DNA of 64,000 nucleotides from positions 35,056,137 to 35,120,136 of the forward strand of contig OX393554.1 in assembly GCA_947650365.1 (NCBI GenBank), in the 5' to 3' direction. This DNA is from Chamaelirium japonicum (taxonomy: Eukaryota > Streptophyta > Magnoliopsida > Liliales > Melanthiaceae). Positions within the stretch are counted from its first letter, which is position 1. Each line of letters starts with the position of its first letter. The notes under the pieces were generated by a model. That model was not told where the DNA came from. It saw nothing but the letters and a program-made list of their open reading frames with translations, and did not search any database. Shown one piece after another: positions 34,590-50,576 of this stretch. A program made the translations under genes and the position numbers.

Positions 34590-34990
34590 TTTATTGAATG
34601 TTGTTGCAGCTGTTCGAATTGGGAAAATAGGGACTGAGGTGGTTATCGGGATGAATCAGGCTTGGTGATAGGGGAGTCGAGTAATATCTTCTCAGTTTGC
34701 TCACCTCTTGAAGCTGAAGTGCTATCGCTTTCCGTGAAGGTATTAAGATTTTAGAGAAGTTTGAACATTGCTAAAGCTATTGTTGAGGGCGACTATCGAT
34801 CTTGAGTTCGTCCAGCTTCTGTCCAATGAGGATCCTCCTCCCTGGAGACTACGATTGTTAAAGCTATTGTTGAGGGCGACTGTCAATCTTGAGTTACTGT
34901 GAAGCATGACCGAAGGAGTGGAAACAAGTGTGTGCATGAACTGGCCAAATTTGTTGTGGATGCATGTGAGAAATTTTATTGGGGGGCTTA
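34590..34990 (+). mobile_element. LINE fragment, RNase H-like (RVT_3) domain with duplication
   Basis: Plus-strand frames contain PLEAEVLSLSVKVLRF, then LNIAKAIVEGD, and later KHDRRSGNKCVHELAKFVV, matching the order AE, GD, R--N--AH-LAK of the RNase H-like domain found at the end of plant LINEs and related proteins. An 87-bp segment starting ATTGCTAAAGCTATTGTTGA (34767) is repeated from 34854, so the EGD block occurs twice. Several stops; dead. Confidence 0.62.
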
Positions 34991-35089
34991 GTGATTTCTC
35001 CCTGACAAAGGTATCAACTTGCAATATGCCCTCCTACAAGTTCCATATTGCAATAGCTTCCTCCCAATATCTCGCCGAACAAAATAGAA

Positions 35090-36330
35090 AAAAAAAGGAC
35101 AATAGCATCCAACCCAATTAAGTTCATTAAATTTATATTTCCTGCCATCAACTCAACACGACCCATTTTTGCATGAAAATCAATTGAAATCACTTTAGAT
35201 TGACGATTTAAAACCACAAAATAATTTAATTTTTTTATGTATATTTTCATAAAAAAAAAATTCTGTCAATCGACCAAATAGTTACTCTTTTTGACCTAAT
35301 TGTTACTATTTATGTACGAAATATAATCAACTTGGTTTCGCATAGTTAAATACATTTTTTGTCGCAAAGATAATCATATTGTGACCAGATGAGTAGAAAT
35401 ATTGCTACAATCAATCGACAATTAAGGCATTTTACCATATCAAACTATTACTCTTTAATTTGCTAACGGATTGTTACTCTTTACCAATTGTTACACTTGA
35501 TATGTAGGGATAAAATTGTTACTTTTTTGCTAAGATTATTACACTTTATATGTGGGGATAAAATTATCATTTAAATTTTTTTGTTATTACATGTGCGTGA
35601 CAAAAGGAGCCCGTGTTAGCCAAAACTAATGGATTTTTGCTCTTTAACGATTGTTACTCTTTTACTACGATTGTTATACTTTATCTGTAGGGATAAAATC
35701 ATCATTTAAATTTTTTTGAGTATTACATGTGCATGGGCACGCGTAAACCAAAGCCCAACTACAGATAAAGTGACATTTGAATTTGTCATGTAAATGTCAA
35801 AAGTGGCATTCGAATTTACGAATGGTGACATGCACCCATTCTTTCATAGAGAACTGAGCTTGGGGGGGGGGGGGGTTGCCACCACTCTCGCACCGCGCTT
35901 GGACATCGGTCGGCCTCCCCCGTGCCATCGATGCGGAGAAAGCGCGGAGGAGAACCACCGGAGACTGTCCATTTGTGCCGAGGTTCGTCGATTCCGCATC
36001 GACGGACTCCTTGGTCCGGGACGAGCTCCAGCCATGGAGTCCAAGCTAGCATGCGGTGGAGGGGTTGTAGTCATGTGGCCGTTGGTCCGAGTGGTTCAGG
36101 TTTGGATTCTAGATGCCTTGTTGCCAACTGGGTAGGTCCGACGCCATGTAGGGAGGACTGCACACAATGTTCTATAGGGGTAAAATTGTTATTTAAAAAA
36201 ATTTATTATCATATATGCGCAGAAGAAGAAGCTCACGTTAACCAAAGTCCAACTACAGGGGCTTAACGTTAAGTTCAAACTTTACATACCCTTAACGTAT
36301 AACAAAAACCTTTTTAAGGAGCTAACGTTA
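35090..36330. repeat. AT-rich imperfect repeats enclosing a GC-rich island
   Basis: Blocks GGGATAAAATTGTTAC/ATCATTTAAATTTTTT, TATTACATGTGC and CAAAGTCCAACTACAG recur about 170 bp apart (35510, 35555, 35690) and again at 36175-36260. Between them 35860-36150 is GC-rich with a 14-G run and open frames on both strands, none recognised. The island may be an insertion or a captured piece. Confidence 0.5.
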
Positions 36331-36339
36331 ATAACCTTA

Positions 36340-36506
36340 ATTTTATGCCTTTTCTACTCTGGATTGTATAGCCTCTCTTGTTATAGGAGTGTCTAGATGT
36401 TTCTTTAGTCTTCCAATATTAATAAAGATGATCTGGATTGTAATTGCAATTTATTTGGGCGTGTGGTGCAATGAATTGATCCCTCTTGGTTGCTAAAAAA
36501 AAAAGA
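36340..36506 (+). mobile_element. Possible LINE 3' end with poly(A)
   Basis: CAATATTAATAAAGATGATC, later GTGGTGCAATGAATTGATCC and an A-run of about ten at 36497-36506 resemble the tail of plant L1 elements. The call rests on style only. Confidence 0.35.
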
Positions 36507-36509
36507 GGG

Positions 36510-37240
36510 AGACTTAGCGTTAAGTCCTTTAGCAGATGCTATATTAGCTAAAGGACAAGCCACTTTTCAATATTGCACCAAGTCCCTACTGAACTTTGCA
36601 TGCTACAGCAAGTCCCTCATCCTTATTTACCCCCTCACATGCTCCAGAAAAAGTATCCATTCGTCTCCAGAAAAAGTATCCATTCGTTGGTTTGACACTG
36701 TGTATGTAGCGATTGCTACAGTGATTTTGCTATTGCTGCTACAATGATTTCATTATAGCTGCTATAGTGAAATCACTGTAGCAAGAGTATCAATTCGATT
36801 TGGTAAGAGTATCAATTAAGCGAATTGACTGCTGCTACAGTGATTTCACTGTAGCTGCTATAGTGAATTCACTATAGCTTGATACAGTGATTTTACTGTA
36901 GCAAGAGTATCAATTAACCAAATGGATACTCTTTCTGAAGACGAATGGATACTCTTGCTACAGTGAAATCATTGTAGCAACCACAACATGCACAATGTCA
37001 CCTCATGAATAGATACTCTTGTTGATGACGAATGTATACTTTTTTTGAAGACGAATGTATACTCTTGCTAGAGTGTTTTCGCTGTAGTAGCTACAGTGAA
37101 ATCACTATAGCAATCGCTACGTGTATAGTGTTAATCGGCGAATGGATATTCATACGAAAGATGAATTGATACTTTTACTGAAAACGAATGGATACTCTTG
37201 CTTGAGTGGTAATTTTGTAATTTAAAAGATAAAAAAAATC
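36510..37240. repeat. Cluster of short palindromes around GCTACAGTGA
   Basis: GCTACAGTGA and its complement TCACTGTAGC occur a dozen or more times, often facing each other across 2-4 bases (36730-36780, 36835-36900, 36955-36975, 37085-37120). They alternate with words like AATGGATACTCTT and AAGAGTATCAATT. Probably nested decayed MITEs. It lies 250-1,000 bp upstream of the RING gene. Confidence 0.7.
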
Positions 37241-37483
37241 AACATTTTTAATTAAGGGATTGTTGTACAAACGTGTCTTTCGGTAGGGACTTTAGATAAT
37301 ATTCGAACAAGTTGTATCATTTAGCTTAAATAACGACTTGTGGAGGGATTTATGACTAATGCACAAAAAAAAAAAAACAACTAATCACTTGAAATCGGGA
37401 GAAAACCTAACAAATCCACGTGCATAGTGCGTGCCAAGATCTAGTTAGATGTTAAGAGGAGTAGTTTATCAACCTAGCGAAAT

Positions 37484-37491
37484 TATAAATA
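37484..37491 (+). promoter_or_regulatory. TATA box of the RING-H2 gene
   Basis: AATTATAAATAGCCCTAA lies 378 bp before the ATG, giving a leader of roughly 345 bp. A weaker alternative, TATAAATAAA, is at about 37542. Confidence 0.6.
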
Positions 37492-37645
37492 GCCCTAACT
37501 TGCGTTGTCATGTCTTACAAGTCCTTGTTTAAACATTAAAATTATAAATAAATGAATTCTCCCTCTCTCTCTCTCTAAAATATAGTAGAGAGAGAAACAA
37601 TGCAAGGAAGACTAGGACTCTCTCTCTCTAAGAAAGACGAGGAAA

Positions 37646-37646
37646 A

Positions 37647-37739
<93 letters not shown>
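37646..37739 (+). repeat. (CT)n tract in the leader of the RING-H2 gene
   Basis: About 45 CT units between the TATA box and the ATG, with a shorter CT run at 37559-37576 and another at 37617-37629. CT-rich leaders are common in plant genes and length changes here could affect expression. Confidence 0.85.
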
Positions 37740-37742
<3 letters not shown>

Positions 37743-37861
37743 AAATATAATAGAGATCGAGAGAAACAACGAAGAGCAACATACATGAGAAATAGAGTAT
37801 AAGACAGGAACAAGAGGGTGGGAGGGCAAAGAGTCGCATCCAAAAGAACGCAAGAACCCAA

Positions 37862-38917
37862 ATGGTCTCCGCCGACGACATCGGATCACCTCCGCCTCTT
37901 ACGCCACCCCGTGCGCTGCCGCCGCCGCCCATCAGAACCACGACGCTGAATGATCCCAGCGAGGGTCCATCATCCTCGTACTCATACAACCCCAGCCTCC
38001 TCATCATCGCCGCCATCCTCGCCTTTGTCTGCATCGCCTCCGCCTCCATCCACCTCCTCCTTCGCTTCTTATCCCGATCCTCCTCCTCTTCATCCTCTCC
38101 GCCGCTCATGCACCGCAGCGGCTCCTCCAACTCCGCCACCACCGCCACCTCCTCTTCGTCGGCGTCTGATCAGGATCGGAAGGCCCTGCTCGACTCCCTC
38201 CCGCTCTTCTCCCTCGCCTCCTCCCTTGCGGCACTCCCCAAGTCCTCTCCGGACTGCGCCGTCTGCCTCTCCCGCTTCCAACCCCACGACGAGCTCCGCC
38301 TCCTCCCCTCCTGCCGCCACGCCTTCCACTCCCCCTGCATCGAAACCTGGATCCGCTCCACCCCCTCCTGCCCCCTCTGCCGCTCCTCCATCGACCTCCC
38401 CCCTCCGCCGCCTCCTCCACCTCCAACTCCGCCGTCTCCCCCCGCAGCCGAGCAGAACCCAGGGACCGGCAGCTTCCGCCTCGAGATCGGCAGCGTCAGC
38501 CGGCGCAGGCCTCAGGAGGAGGACCAACTCGCGCCTCCCGCCCCTCCGCCGCACCCACGATCCTACCCGCTGGGGCCTTCCTTCGAGTACCAAGTGGAAG
38601 AGGAGGTGGAGGCCGTGGTATCGCGGCTACGGAGAAGGCCCGCCGTCGAGAAGCCGGAGGACCCGGTAAACGGCACGGGCCCTCTCCCGCCGGGGGCGGA
38701 GGTGGCGGATGCGGTCGGGGGAACAAGCAAGGCGTGGCTGAAGGAGTACGTGGATCGCCTGGCCTCCTCGGCGTCCTCTTCGTTCTCCTCCCTCCGGTTC
38801 TCGAGCCGCCGCTTCGACGGCGGCAGTGGAGGGAGCTGGGACTTGGAGGGTGACGGGAACGGCGAGGAGAGCGGCCACTGGGTCTCCTACCGGTGGCTCA
38901 CGGGGACACCATCGTAA
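37862..38917 (+). CDS. ATL-family RING-H2 E3 ubiquitin ligase
   Basis: Intact single-exon gene of 351 codons, the usual layout for ATL genes. Residues 1-44 are Pro/Ser-rich; 46-69 ([20 protein letters not shown]...) form one membrane helix; 108-118 ([11 protein letters not shown]) is a degenerate GLD region. The RING-H2 finger spans 132-173 with ligands C132, C135, C151, H153, H156, C159, C170, C173, spacing C-x2-C-x15-C-x-H-x2-H-x2-C-x10-C-x2-C, and Pro-Leu after the seventh ligand. It would bind E2 enzymes and ubiquitinate targets at a membrane. A polyproline stretch (180-195) and a long acidic, Ser-rich tail follow, ending in [13 protein letters not shown]4-like members look closest, but no orthology is claimed. 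Codons are strongly GC-ending, unlike the surroundings. ATG context AACCCAAATGG is acceptable. Confidence 0.97.
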   Translation: MVSADDIGSPPPLTPPRALPPPPIRTTTLNDPSEGPSSSYSYNPSLLIIAAILAFVCIASASIHLLLRFLSRSSSSSSSPPLMHRSGSSNSATTATSSSSASDQDRKALLDSLPLFSLASSLAALPKSSPDCAVCLSRFQPHDELRLLPSCRHAFHSPCIETWIRSTPSCPLCRSSIDLPPPPPPPPPTPPSPPAAEQNPGTGSFRLEIGSVSRRRPQEEDQLAPPAPPPHPRSYPLGPSFEYQVEEEVEAVVSRLRRRPAVEKPEDPVNGTGPLPPGAEVADAVGGTSKAWLKEYVDRLASSASSSFSSLRFSSRRFDGGSGGSWDLEGDGNGEESGHWVSYRWLTGTPS

Positions 38918-43031
<4,114 letters not shown>

Positions 43032-43038
43032 TCTCTCC

Positions 43039-43817
<779 letters not shown>

Positions 43818-43839
43818 TCACTTCAATATAACCTTGAAC

Positions 43840-44330
43840 TAATCTTTTTCTAAACGAAGTCAACCAGATTATATATATACCGTGGTACTCTATCATAAGT
43901 TTTCTCTAAGTCAATAAAAACTATATATGCATTTTAGTCTTCTTTAAATCTTTCTATCATTGTCTCAACAAAAAAATAACCTCCATTGTTCACCTTCATG
44001 ACATGAATCCTTGATTGGTTCTCCGAAATTTTTATCATGCTTTCTTAATATTTATTCCATCATCCTCTCTTATAATTTTATTGTGTGACTCATAACCTTA
44101 ATTACGCGATAGTTATAATATTTTCTAATGTCTACTTTATTCTTATATTTATGTGTAATAATACTTCTCCAATCATTTAACATCTTCTTTGTTGTCAAGA
44201 TTTTATTACATTAACTTTTTAACCAAATCAATCCAGTTATTTCTAATATTTTATAAACTTTAATTGATATCTCATCGGGGCACAGTGCTTTACCTTTATG
44301 TATCATTTTCAAAGTCTCCTCCACTTCAGT
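43840..44330 (-). pseudogene. RTE reverse transcriptase remnant
   Basis: Minus-strand pieces in order resemble NYRGIKLMSH, EQWRLFF in place of the RSTMEAIFL block, and a Phe-Leu-Glu-Lys-Tyr-Asp-Arg-Val-Pro-like site near 43870-43910. Frame changes and stops break it. The palm YxDD motif would lie further left and is not present; the sequence ends at the (TG)n tract. Confidence 0.7.
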
Positions 44331-44644
44331 TATTTTAATTGAACGATAGTATACAAGTCAATCCCTAAAATATGGGTGTTCTAAATATACTTCTCTAGTG
44401 TGGTTCTCATTTATTAATTTTTGTAAGTAAGCTTTTTATCTTTCTATAATCTGATCTTCCTTCAACAAGATAGTATTGTCTTTACTTTTGTTGCGCCTAA
44501 CTTGACCTCAGCTCTAGCTTTTCTTTCACTCATTCTAGCTAATTTATATATTTCTTTCTTATCTTTATTGTATCCTAGTTTATCATACAAGTTATCAAAA
44601 GCTGCAAGCTTAGCTTACGAACTAGATTTTTTGTATCATTCTTA

Positions 44645-44880
44645 GGTCATGTTTTGTATAACTTCACCAAAAAGGGATTTTAGGCGTCGAGCTTTTTTGA
44701 GCAGTCTGAAATCAGCTTTCAGTCAAAGCTTCCACGGAAGCTTCTACAAAAATCTGATAATCGGATACAAAATAGCTTCCTGCAAAAGCTTGAAGCTCGA
44801 AAGCCATGCAGGAAGCTAGTCCAAACAAAACTTTTTTCAACTTTCTACTGCAGGAAGCTATTTTGGAAGCTCAATCTTAG
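44645..44880. mobile_element. Possible small MITE inside the RTE remnant
   Basis: AAGCTT/GGAAGC-rich sequence with GGTCATGTTTTGTATAAC at the left and GTCCAAACAAAACTTTTTT at the right interrupts the LINE. Ends pair only weakly and no clear target duplication was found. Confidence 0.35.
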
Positions 44881-45679
44881 TTTTTTTATACATTTTCAAG
44901 TCCTCAATTTTAATTTTTTTGCCATTCTTTAAAGCATAATCTCTTTCCTCAATTACTTTTTAGACCTCATTATTCCACCACAAGATATCTTTTTCCTACA
45001 CCTATAACAACTACATTCTCCAAGAACATCCCTAGCAGTTCTCTTAATATGGCTTGTCATTTGATTCCACATCATATTAGTGTACTTTCTAAGACCCAAT
45101 TCTCCTCCTTTACTAACTTATCTTTAAAAGATGTCATAACATTCCTTTTTAAATTTCACCACCTTATTCTTAGGTCTATTTTAACTTCTTTTTCTTTCTT
45201 CTTGCTATTAATATACTCATCCAAAACTACTAGCCAATATTGTGTTGGCAAACATTATCTCGGTATCACCTTACAATATTTACATTTAGACTTATTATTT
45301 CTTTTCAATAGAAAATAATCTATCTATGACATATTTGTAAATAACTAAATATTCATCTCTATTTTTAAAATAAGTATTTTACACCACAAGATCATTGGCC
45401 ATCGCGACGTTTAGTATAGAATCTCAAATTGAATTTCTATCGCCAAAATCTTATCTTTTATGTATGTACTCTTTTATATCCTCTATTACTTCGCCCAACA
45501 TGGCCTTTAAAATGATCACCTACAAATATCCTTTCTTTTTTTAAATTTTTTGCTTTAATACATCCATCTCTTCCCAAAACAGCTTTTGACATTCTCATCT
45601 AGTCCTACTTGAGATGCATAAGAACTAACTATTATAATATCCTCACCTAAGATTATTTATATTGCTAATAATCTATCAC

Positions 45680-45888
45680 TTATCCTTTTAACCATGACAT
45701 ATCTTTATCTGCTAAAAATTCTAATGCCATTTCTACTACTATCATTTCTACATAAAAAAGCTTGTATCCATCATCAATTTTCTTAGCTTTTACTTCTTTG
45801 GTTTCTTGTTGGCAAACAACATTGACTCTTCTTCTCCGTATTATATCTACTAATTCTTTACTCTTTCTAGTCAAAGTCCTAACATTCC
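45680..45888 (-). pseudogene. RTE endonuclease N-terminal remnant
   Basis: Carries NVRTLTRKSKELVDIIRRRR and VNVVCQQETKEV, the first conserved blocks of the apurinic endonuclease domain of plant RTE LINEs, then a stop. The sequence preceding NVRTLT resumes beyond the TRIM, as WN coding bases at about 46189-46194. Confidence 0.78.
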
Positions 45889-46183
45889 TCAAAACCCGGG
45901 TTGTAAGGGGAGGTCCACAATGGGTATATTAAGAGGGTGATGGGTGCCTCCCTTACCGATGTGGGACTATTCGTTAACACTCCCCCTCACGCGGAGCACA
46001 CGTGGCAAGGAACGATCGGTGGGGAGCACCCGGAACGGGAGCAACAGCAGGAGACATGCTAGCTCTGATACCATGTTAGATACCTTCACACCTCAAAACC
46101 CGGGTTGTAAGGGGAGGTCCACAATGGGTATATTAAGAGGGTGATGGGTGCCTCCCTTACCGATGTGGGACTATTCGTTAACA
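45889..46183 (-). mobile_element. TRIM (tiny LTR retrotransposon derivative)
   Basis: Two direct repeats of about 90-110 bp (45889-45979 and 46074-46183), sharing TACCGATGTGGGACTATTCG, flank 94 bp of interior. In minus sense the interior begins with a primer site TGGTATCAGAGC (46052-46072 region) for initiator tRNA-Met and ends with the purine tract GAGGGGGAG. The five bases ATTCC lie on both sides (45884-45888, 46184-46188) inside the RTE coding sequence. No coding capacity, as usual for TRIMs. Confidence 0.9.
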
Positions 46184-46639
46184 ATTCCAAAGTAGCAAAT
46201 ACAACCGTCCTCGTTTGTGGGATTATTTTAATTGCTTAATTTAGCTCCATTTGAAATGAAAATTTTTGTCCTTTAGTTGCTTTATTTGGCCGCCATAGCA
46301 ATGTTTCGCTTCTAAGAGACACCCTAGCTCTATCCAACACTTGCATATTTTATACCATAATTTGGTTTTTATTATGGCGCGTCACTTGTGCTAACCTAGA
46401 AAACCCTTGTATATTCTTACCATAATCGTGTTAGGTTGTGCAGGGGTGACGACCTAGCATACCCTCGCTCATTTCTCTCTCAGACGCGTTAGGTTGTAAC
46501 ATGTCACGTACGAGCGACGACCTAGCATTAAAATTTATCAAATTAGGAGTCATTTCATCGTTTGAGTTGGTCTTTTATTAGCTTTCAACCTAACATCAAC
46601 CCTCAACCTTTCTCATTCGGTCTTGGGACCACATTCTGA

Positions 46640-47177
46640 TGTATGTCTTTTTATTTGGCCTTGTAATGACATTATTGAGCTTTACCATTAGATCTTCTCT
46701 CCGTGGTGAACTTTGGGATTTCTCCCACGGTACGACAGAATCAGAGTTTCAGCTCTCGATCCATTGGCCGCCATCCTCTTTCTCCTTTGGTTATTCTTCA
46801 TCTCTTTTAGGTTCTTTATTAGAGCTAGGGTTTCCGGAGAACTTTTCATTAGACCCCTTTTCACCATATATAGCTAGGGTTTATTGCCCTTTTATAGTGA
46901 AGCTAGGTTCATAGCTCTTCTTCAATCGAAGTTCTACATACATTGCAGCCTGCACCTCCGTTCCCAACAGTCATTGTTGATGCTCCTATCCCATGCATTC
47001 AGCTAGTCTAATATCACAGTGATGTCCGTTGTTGCTCTTCATTTAAGCTGGGTCACATACATTGCAACCTCAGTTGTTGCTTGAGAGGTCCCCCATCCTC
47101 CTACTCTCGGGGAGGCTAGGGGATTAGATCACCAACTCTCGGGAAAAGACTAGCTAAGGCTAGCTAGCAACGAGAAT
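46640..47177. other. Unassigned stretch
   Basis: A 91-codon plus-strand frame (46639-46914) is unrecognised. ATATATAGCTAGGG near 46866 resembles a TATA box, but no gene follows. GGTCCCCCATCCTCC to CGGGGAGGCTAGGGG gives a weak hairpin. Confidence 0.3.
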
Positions 47178-47180
47178 TAA

Positions 47181-47643
47181 GAGCATCTCCAACGGCCTCC
47201 CTTAGCTGGCTCCCTTCATCCATTTGAGCAAGTGATGTGATAGAAATCATCGCTAATGGTCTCGCTTAAGCCAGCGAAATCAAGATAACGGATTTTTGCT
47301 CGCCCACTTGAGCGAGACCTCCACCGCTAGCTTGGCTGGGTCCCGCAAGTCACCATCACCCATGTGATGTTGCAGAATTAATGAACTGGAACCATTGTTT
47401 AGAAAATCTAGACCATCCATTTAAATAACAAATGACTGTATGTCTACATCACCCATGTGATATTTGCAGAATCAATCAGACCCGTTGGTTTTAGAAAATC
47501 AAGACCAACCATTTTTCAGGTAGGAAGTAGGCAGGGAGGCTGTTGGAGTGGAACAAAATTCCGCTCTCTTATTTGGTTGATGTGGCAAAAATGGCTCTCT
47601 TAACTAGGCGAATGCTAAGGCCAGGAGACCATTGGAGATGCTC
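47181..47643. mobile_element. Tourist-like (PIF/Harbinger) MITE, 463 bp
   Basis: Terminal inverted repeats GAGCATCTCCAACGG and CCATTGGAGATGCTC, flanked on both sides by TAA (47178-47180, 47644-47646), the target typical of PIF/Harbinger. Internally TCACCCATGTGATGTTGCAG and a similar copy occur about 90 bp apart with ACCATCCATTT and ACCAACCATTT after them. Non-coding. Confidence 0.92.
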
Positions 47644-47737
47644 TAAGGATGAACCTGGGTTTTGATTAGCTAAGGTACCCAATGCTAGACAATCTAGACC
47701 CATCCTATCAAATTATCGAACACATGCTACGGGTCAC

Positions 47738-48200
<463 letters not shown>

Positions 48201-48212
48201 TAGTCTATATAT

Positions 48213-48560
48213 AAATGCACGTGCCTGTCGGCACTGCAGCGGGCCACCTTCGGCGGCAACACACCTGTCAGCAATGCAGCGGGTCGCCTTCGACGGCAAG
48301 ACACCCCAGATTATCACAAAGCTGGCAACCACCACCCCACCCCCGCCCGCCCCGTCCCCCCAACCCCAGAACCCAAATTTTCTACCCCATTTATAAATTA
48401 TTATTTTTGGATCCTTATATTGTCTTCGTTTTTCTGATCCTAATGCACCCATCTCATTTACATCAAGCCCAAGTGACATCAAAATAGAATCACATAAAAA
48501 TCCTAAAATTTAAAATCTAAAATCTGCATCAAAACATGCTCGTGCCTGTTGGTACTCGGA
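48213..48560 (-). repeat. Two further Helitron-type hairpin ends, minus strand
   Basis: In minus sense AGTGCCGACAGGCACGTGCA lies at about 48217-48237, and a weaker relative, GTACCAACAGGCACGAGCAT, at about 48536-48556. Both resemble the terminal hairpin at 47995 but lack a clear CTAG. GCAATGCAGCGGGTCGCC-like words repeat between them. Confidence 0.55.
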
Positions 48561-48639
48561 CAATCGCCTTCTACAATACACCCACGGTCATCTATGGCAT
48601 TGCAGCGACTACCTCGGACGTCAAAACAATTTTGATCAG

Positions 48640-49262
48640 AAGAGCACTGGTATTTGAACACTTTCGGTAGCAACACACCCAAGGTGCAGCCCTACTTTTA
48701 CATGGTGTGATTTAAACGGTCGAACTTGAGCTTTTTTTTGCAATAACAAAATTTTCAATCCATCATCTGTTTAGTAATTGATAAAAATGATCTGACAAAC
48801 CATGATCTTTTATTCCAATGGGTTCCCACTCCCCCTCTAGCACAGCTACACCAACAACGTAATAAACACAGGATACCACATCCAACATTCCACAAATAAA
48901 TAGAAGATCAAAATAAGATCAAAGAAAATAAAAAGATCAAATAAATACATTCAACATTCACCAAATTGAAATTAAAAATAAGTATGAAAAACTCATTCCA
49001 ATGAAAAGAATAAAGGGATTAAGGGAATGGCAGATCAGGGTGCTGTTGTGGTGGATGTGGTCCAGCCAGGTGGGAACTTGCTGATGCTCGTGGTGGCGAG
49101 ATGGTGTCTGGCCCACCATGGTGAATCCTAGTAGCCAACCTCTCCTCTCCTCCAAACTAAAACAAAAATAACATCGAAAAAAAACTATTAACGTTTTAAA
49201 ATGTAGACAAAAAATCATTTCAAAGATTATTAGTTTCGGTCCTCTACTATTTCGCTGAACAG
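48640..49262. other. Exon-poor stretch before the duplication
   Basis: Mostly AT-rich. Minus strand 49030-49160 contains HHGGPDTISPPRASAS and GPHPPQQHPDLP in one frame between possible splice sites, perhaps another captured exon. I do not recognise it. Confidence 0.3.
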
Positions 49263-49380
49263 ACAATGACCCAGGGTAAACACAACATACATTCATGAAG
49301 CATTTTTCACTTCTATGTCCAAAATAATTAAAAATAGATAATTAATGCTGGAAAAATCTTAAGACGGAGAAGTATCTCAC

Positions 49381-49538
49381 CGATGCCAGTCAAGTGCAGG
49401 TGTCTCAACTAAAGCCTTAATCCTCTTATCCTCCTCAGCCTTATCTAGAAGTGCTGTTGGATTACTTGGCTGAAAAGGTACCATTTTGGGAATAGCATAG
49501 ATATCATCCCCAAAGTCACCCCACTCAGTTTCTTCTGG
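49381..49538 (-). pseudogene. Captured exon of a PQT3/RBBP6-like (DWNN) gene, copy 1
   Basis: Minus-strand exon between TTTGCAG and GTGAG encodes PEETEWGDFGDDIYAIPKMV, then PFQPSNPTALLDKAEEDKRI and KALVETPALDWHR. In plant DWNN-domain proteins of the PQT3/RBBP6/Mpe1 type, the segment between the DWNN ubiquitin-like domain and the zinc knuckle reads ...EFG-DLYAIPE...V---SNP...DKADEDSKIKALIDTPALDWQ, an extended match. Family members are E3 ubiquitin ligases or 3'-end processing factors. Both splice sites look sound. Neighbouring exons of that gene were not recognised apart from a possible GRPR-like piece further upstream. Residue by residue the exon looks open. Confidence 0.8.
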
Positions 49539-50418
49539 CTGCAAATAAATTTAATTCAGTAAACTATTATGCCCCTTACACTTATGAGGCATGATTTTAA
49601 AAAAATCATATTCGATAGCATTTGTAGAGAAAATAATCTTACAAAAATAATTGTAGATGAATCAACAATTGCCATGTTGCTCGGTGGGCTGAAAATTTTC
49701 TACCTTATGCTCCGCACTTCTCGGCCTGCAAGACGATGCAAACCTTTAATGTCTACGTCACTCGCAACAACAATACAATTCAAATCTTAAGCATTTTATA
49801 AAGCTGCCACATAAAATTTCGAAGGAGTAATATAACAATCAAGGAAACTGCTCACTGAAATTGCTCACTGAAATCAAGGAAACTGCTCACTGAAATTGAA
49901 AGACCGAACTCTCTGTTCACAGTAATGATTTAACCTTGCAGTGACTGAACCGGAGGCAGCAACTGAGGTGACTGAACCGGAGTGAACCTAAATGATCCAC
50001 AACAATTTAACTGGAGTGACTGAACTGGAGGACTGAACCAAACCAAGGATTGAACCAATGGTTGTGGTTACATGAATGGAGCTTCGGTCTGTAAAGGGTA
50101 CCCGATCCGATTTCGCTGCCCACTTTAACACAGAAACCCTAAAGAGGAAAGATATCAGGCAGATTTCAGATCTGTCCCCAATTGGCGACCAAGGATGAAC
50201 AGATGAAGCCACCTGATGACGACGATGGAGAGAGATTGTCACTGCTGATAGATCGATCATCCTTCCTCTAGAGCCAAGAAATCTTCACTGCTACAAATAG
50301 ACAATTACCCAGGGTAAACACAACATATATTCATGAAGCATTTTTCACTTCTATATCCAAAAAAATTAAAAATAGACAATTAATGCTGGAAAAATCTTAA
50401 GACGGAGAAGTATCTCAC

Positions 50419-50576
50419 CGATGCCAGTCAAGTGCAGGTGTCTTAACTAAAGCCTTAATCCTCTTATCCTCCTCAGCCTTATCTAGAAGTGCTGTTGGAT
50501 TACTTGGCTGAAGAGGTACCATTTTGGGAATAGCATAGATATCATCCCCAAAGTCATCCCACTCAGTTTCTTCTGG
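50419..50576 (-). pseudogene. Captured exon of a PQT3/RBBP6-like (DWNN) gene, copy 2
   Basis: Second copy of the exon above, in the other half of the tandem duplication, with the same length (158 bp), splice borders and open frame, and only a few base differences. Confidence 0.8.

Larger units (their letters stand above)
43830..46640 (-). mobile_element. RTE-clade LINE remnant
   Basis: Read on the minus strand, an endonuclease start near 46190 down to 45680 (NVRTLTRKSKELVDIIRRRR, then QQETKEVKAKKIDDGYKLFY) matches plant RTE elements (NVRTLTGKS-ELVD...QETKW...GYKL-Y). Further on, 44330-43830 shows NYRVIKLMSHTIKL and a block corresponding to FIDLEKAYDRVP, parts of RT fingers and palm. Many stops and shifts. 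It is interrupted by a TRIM (45889-46183). The 5' part beyond 46190 reaches at least 46560 but is hard to delimit. Confidence 0.82.

Noticed and set aside
35794-36266. Host gene in the GC-rich island
   Set aside because: Frames on both strands and no motif, splice or homology support.
38090-38878. GC-rich open frames antisense or out of frame within the RING gene
   Set aside because: They follow from the high GC and Pro/Ser codon content; they lack domains and overlap a well-supported gene.
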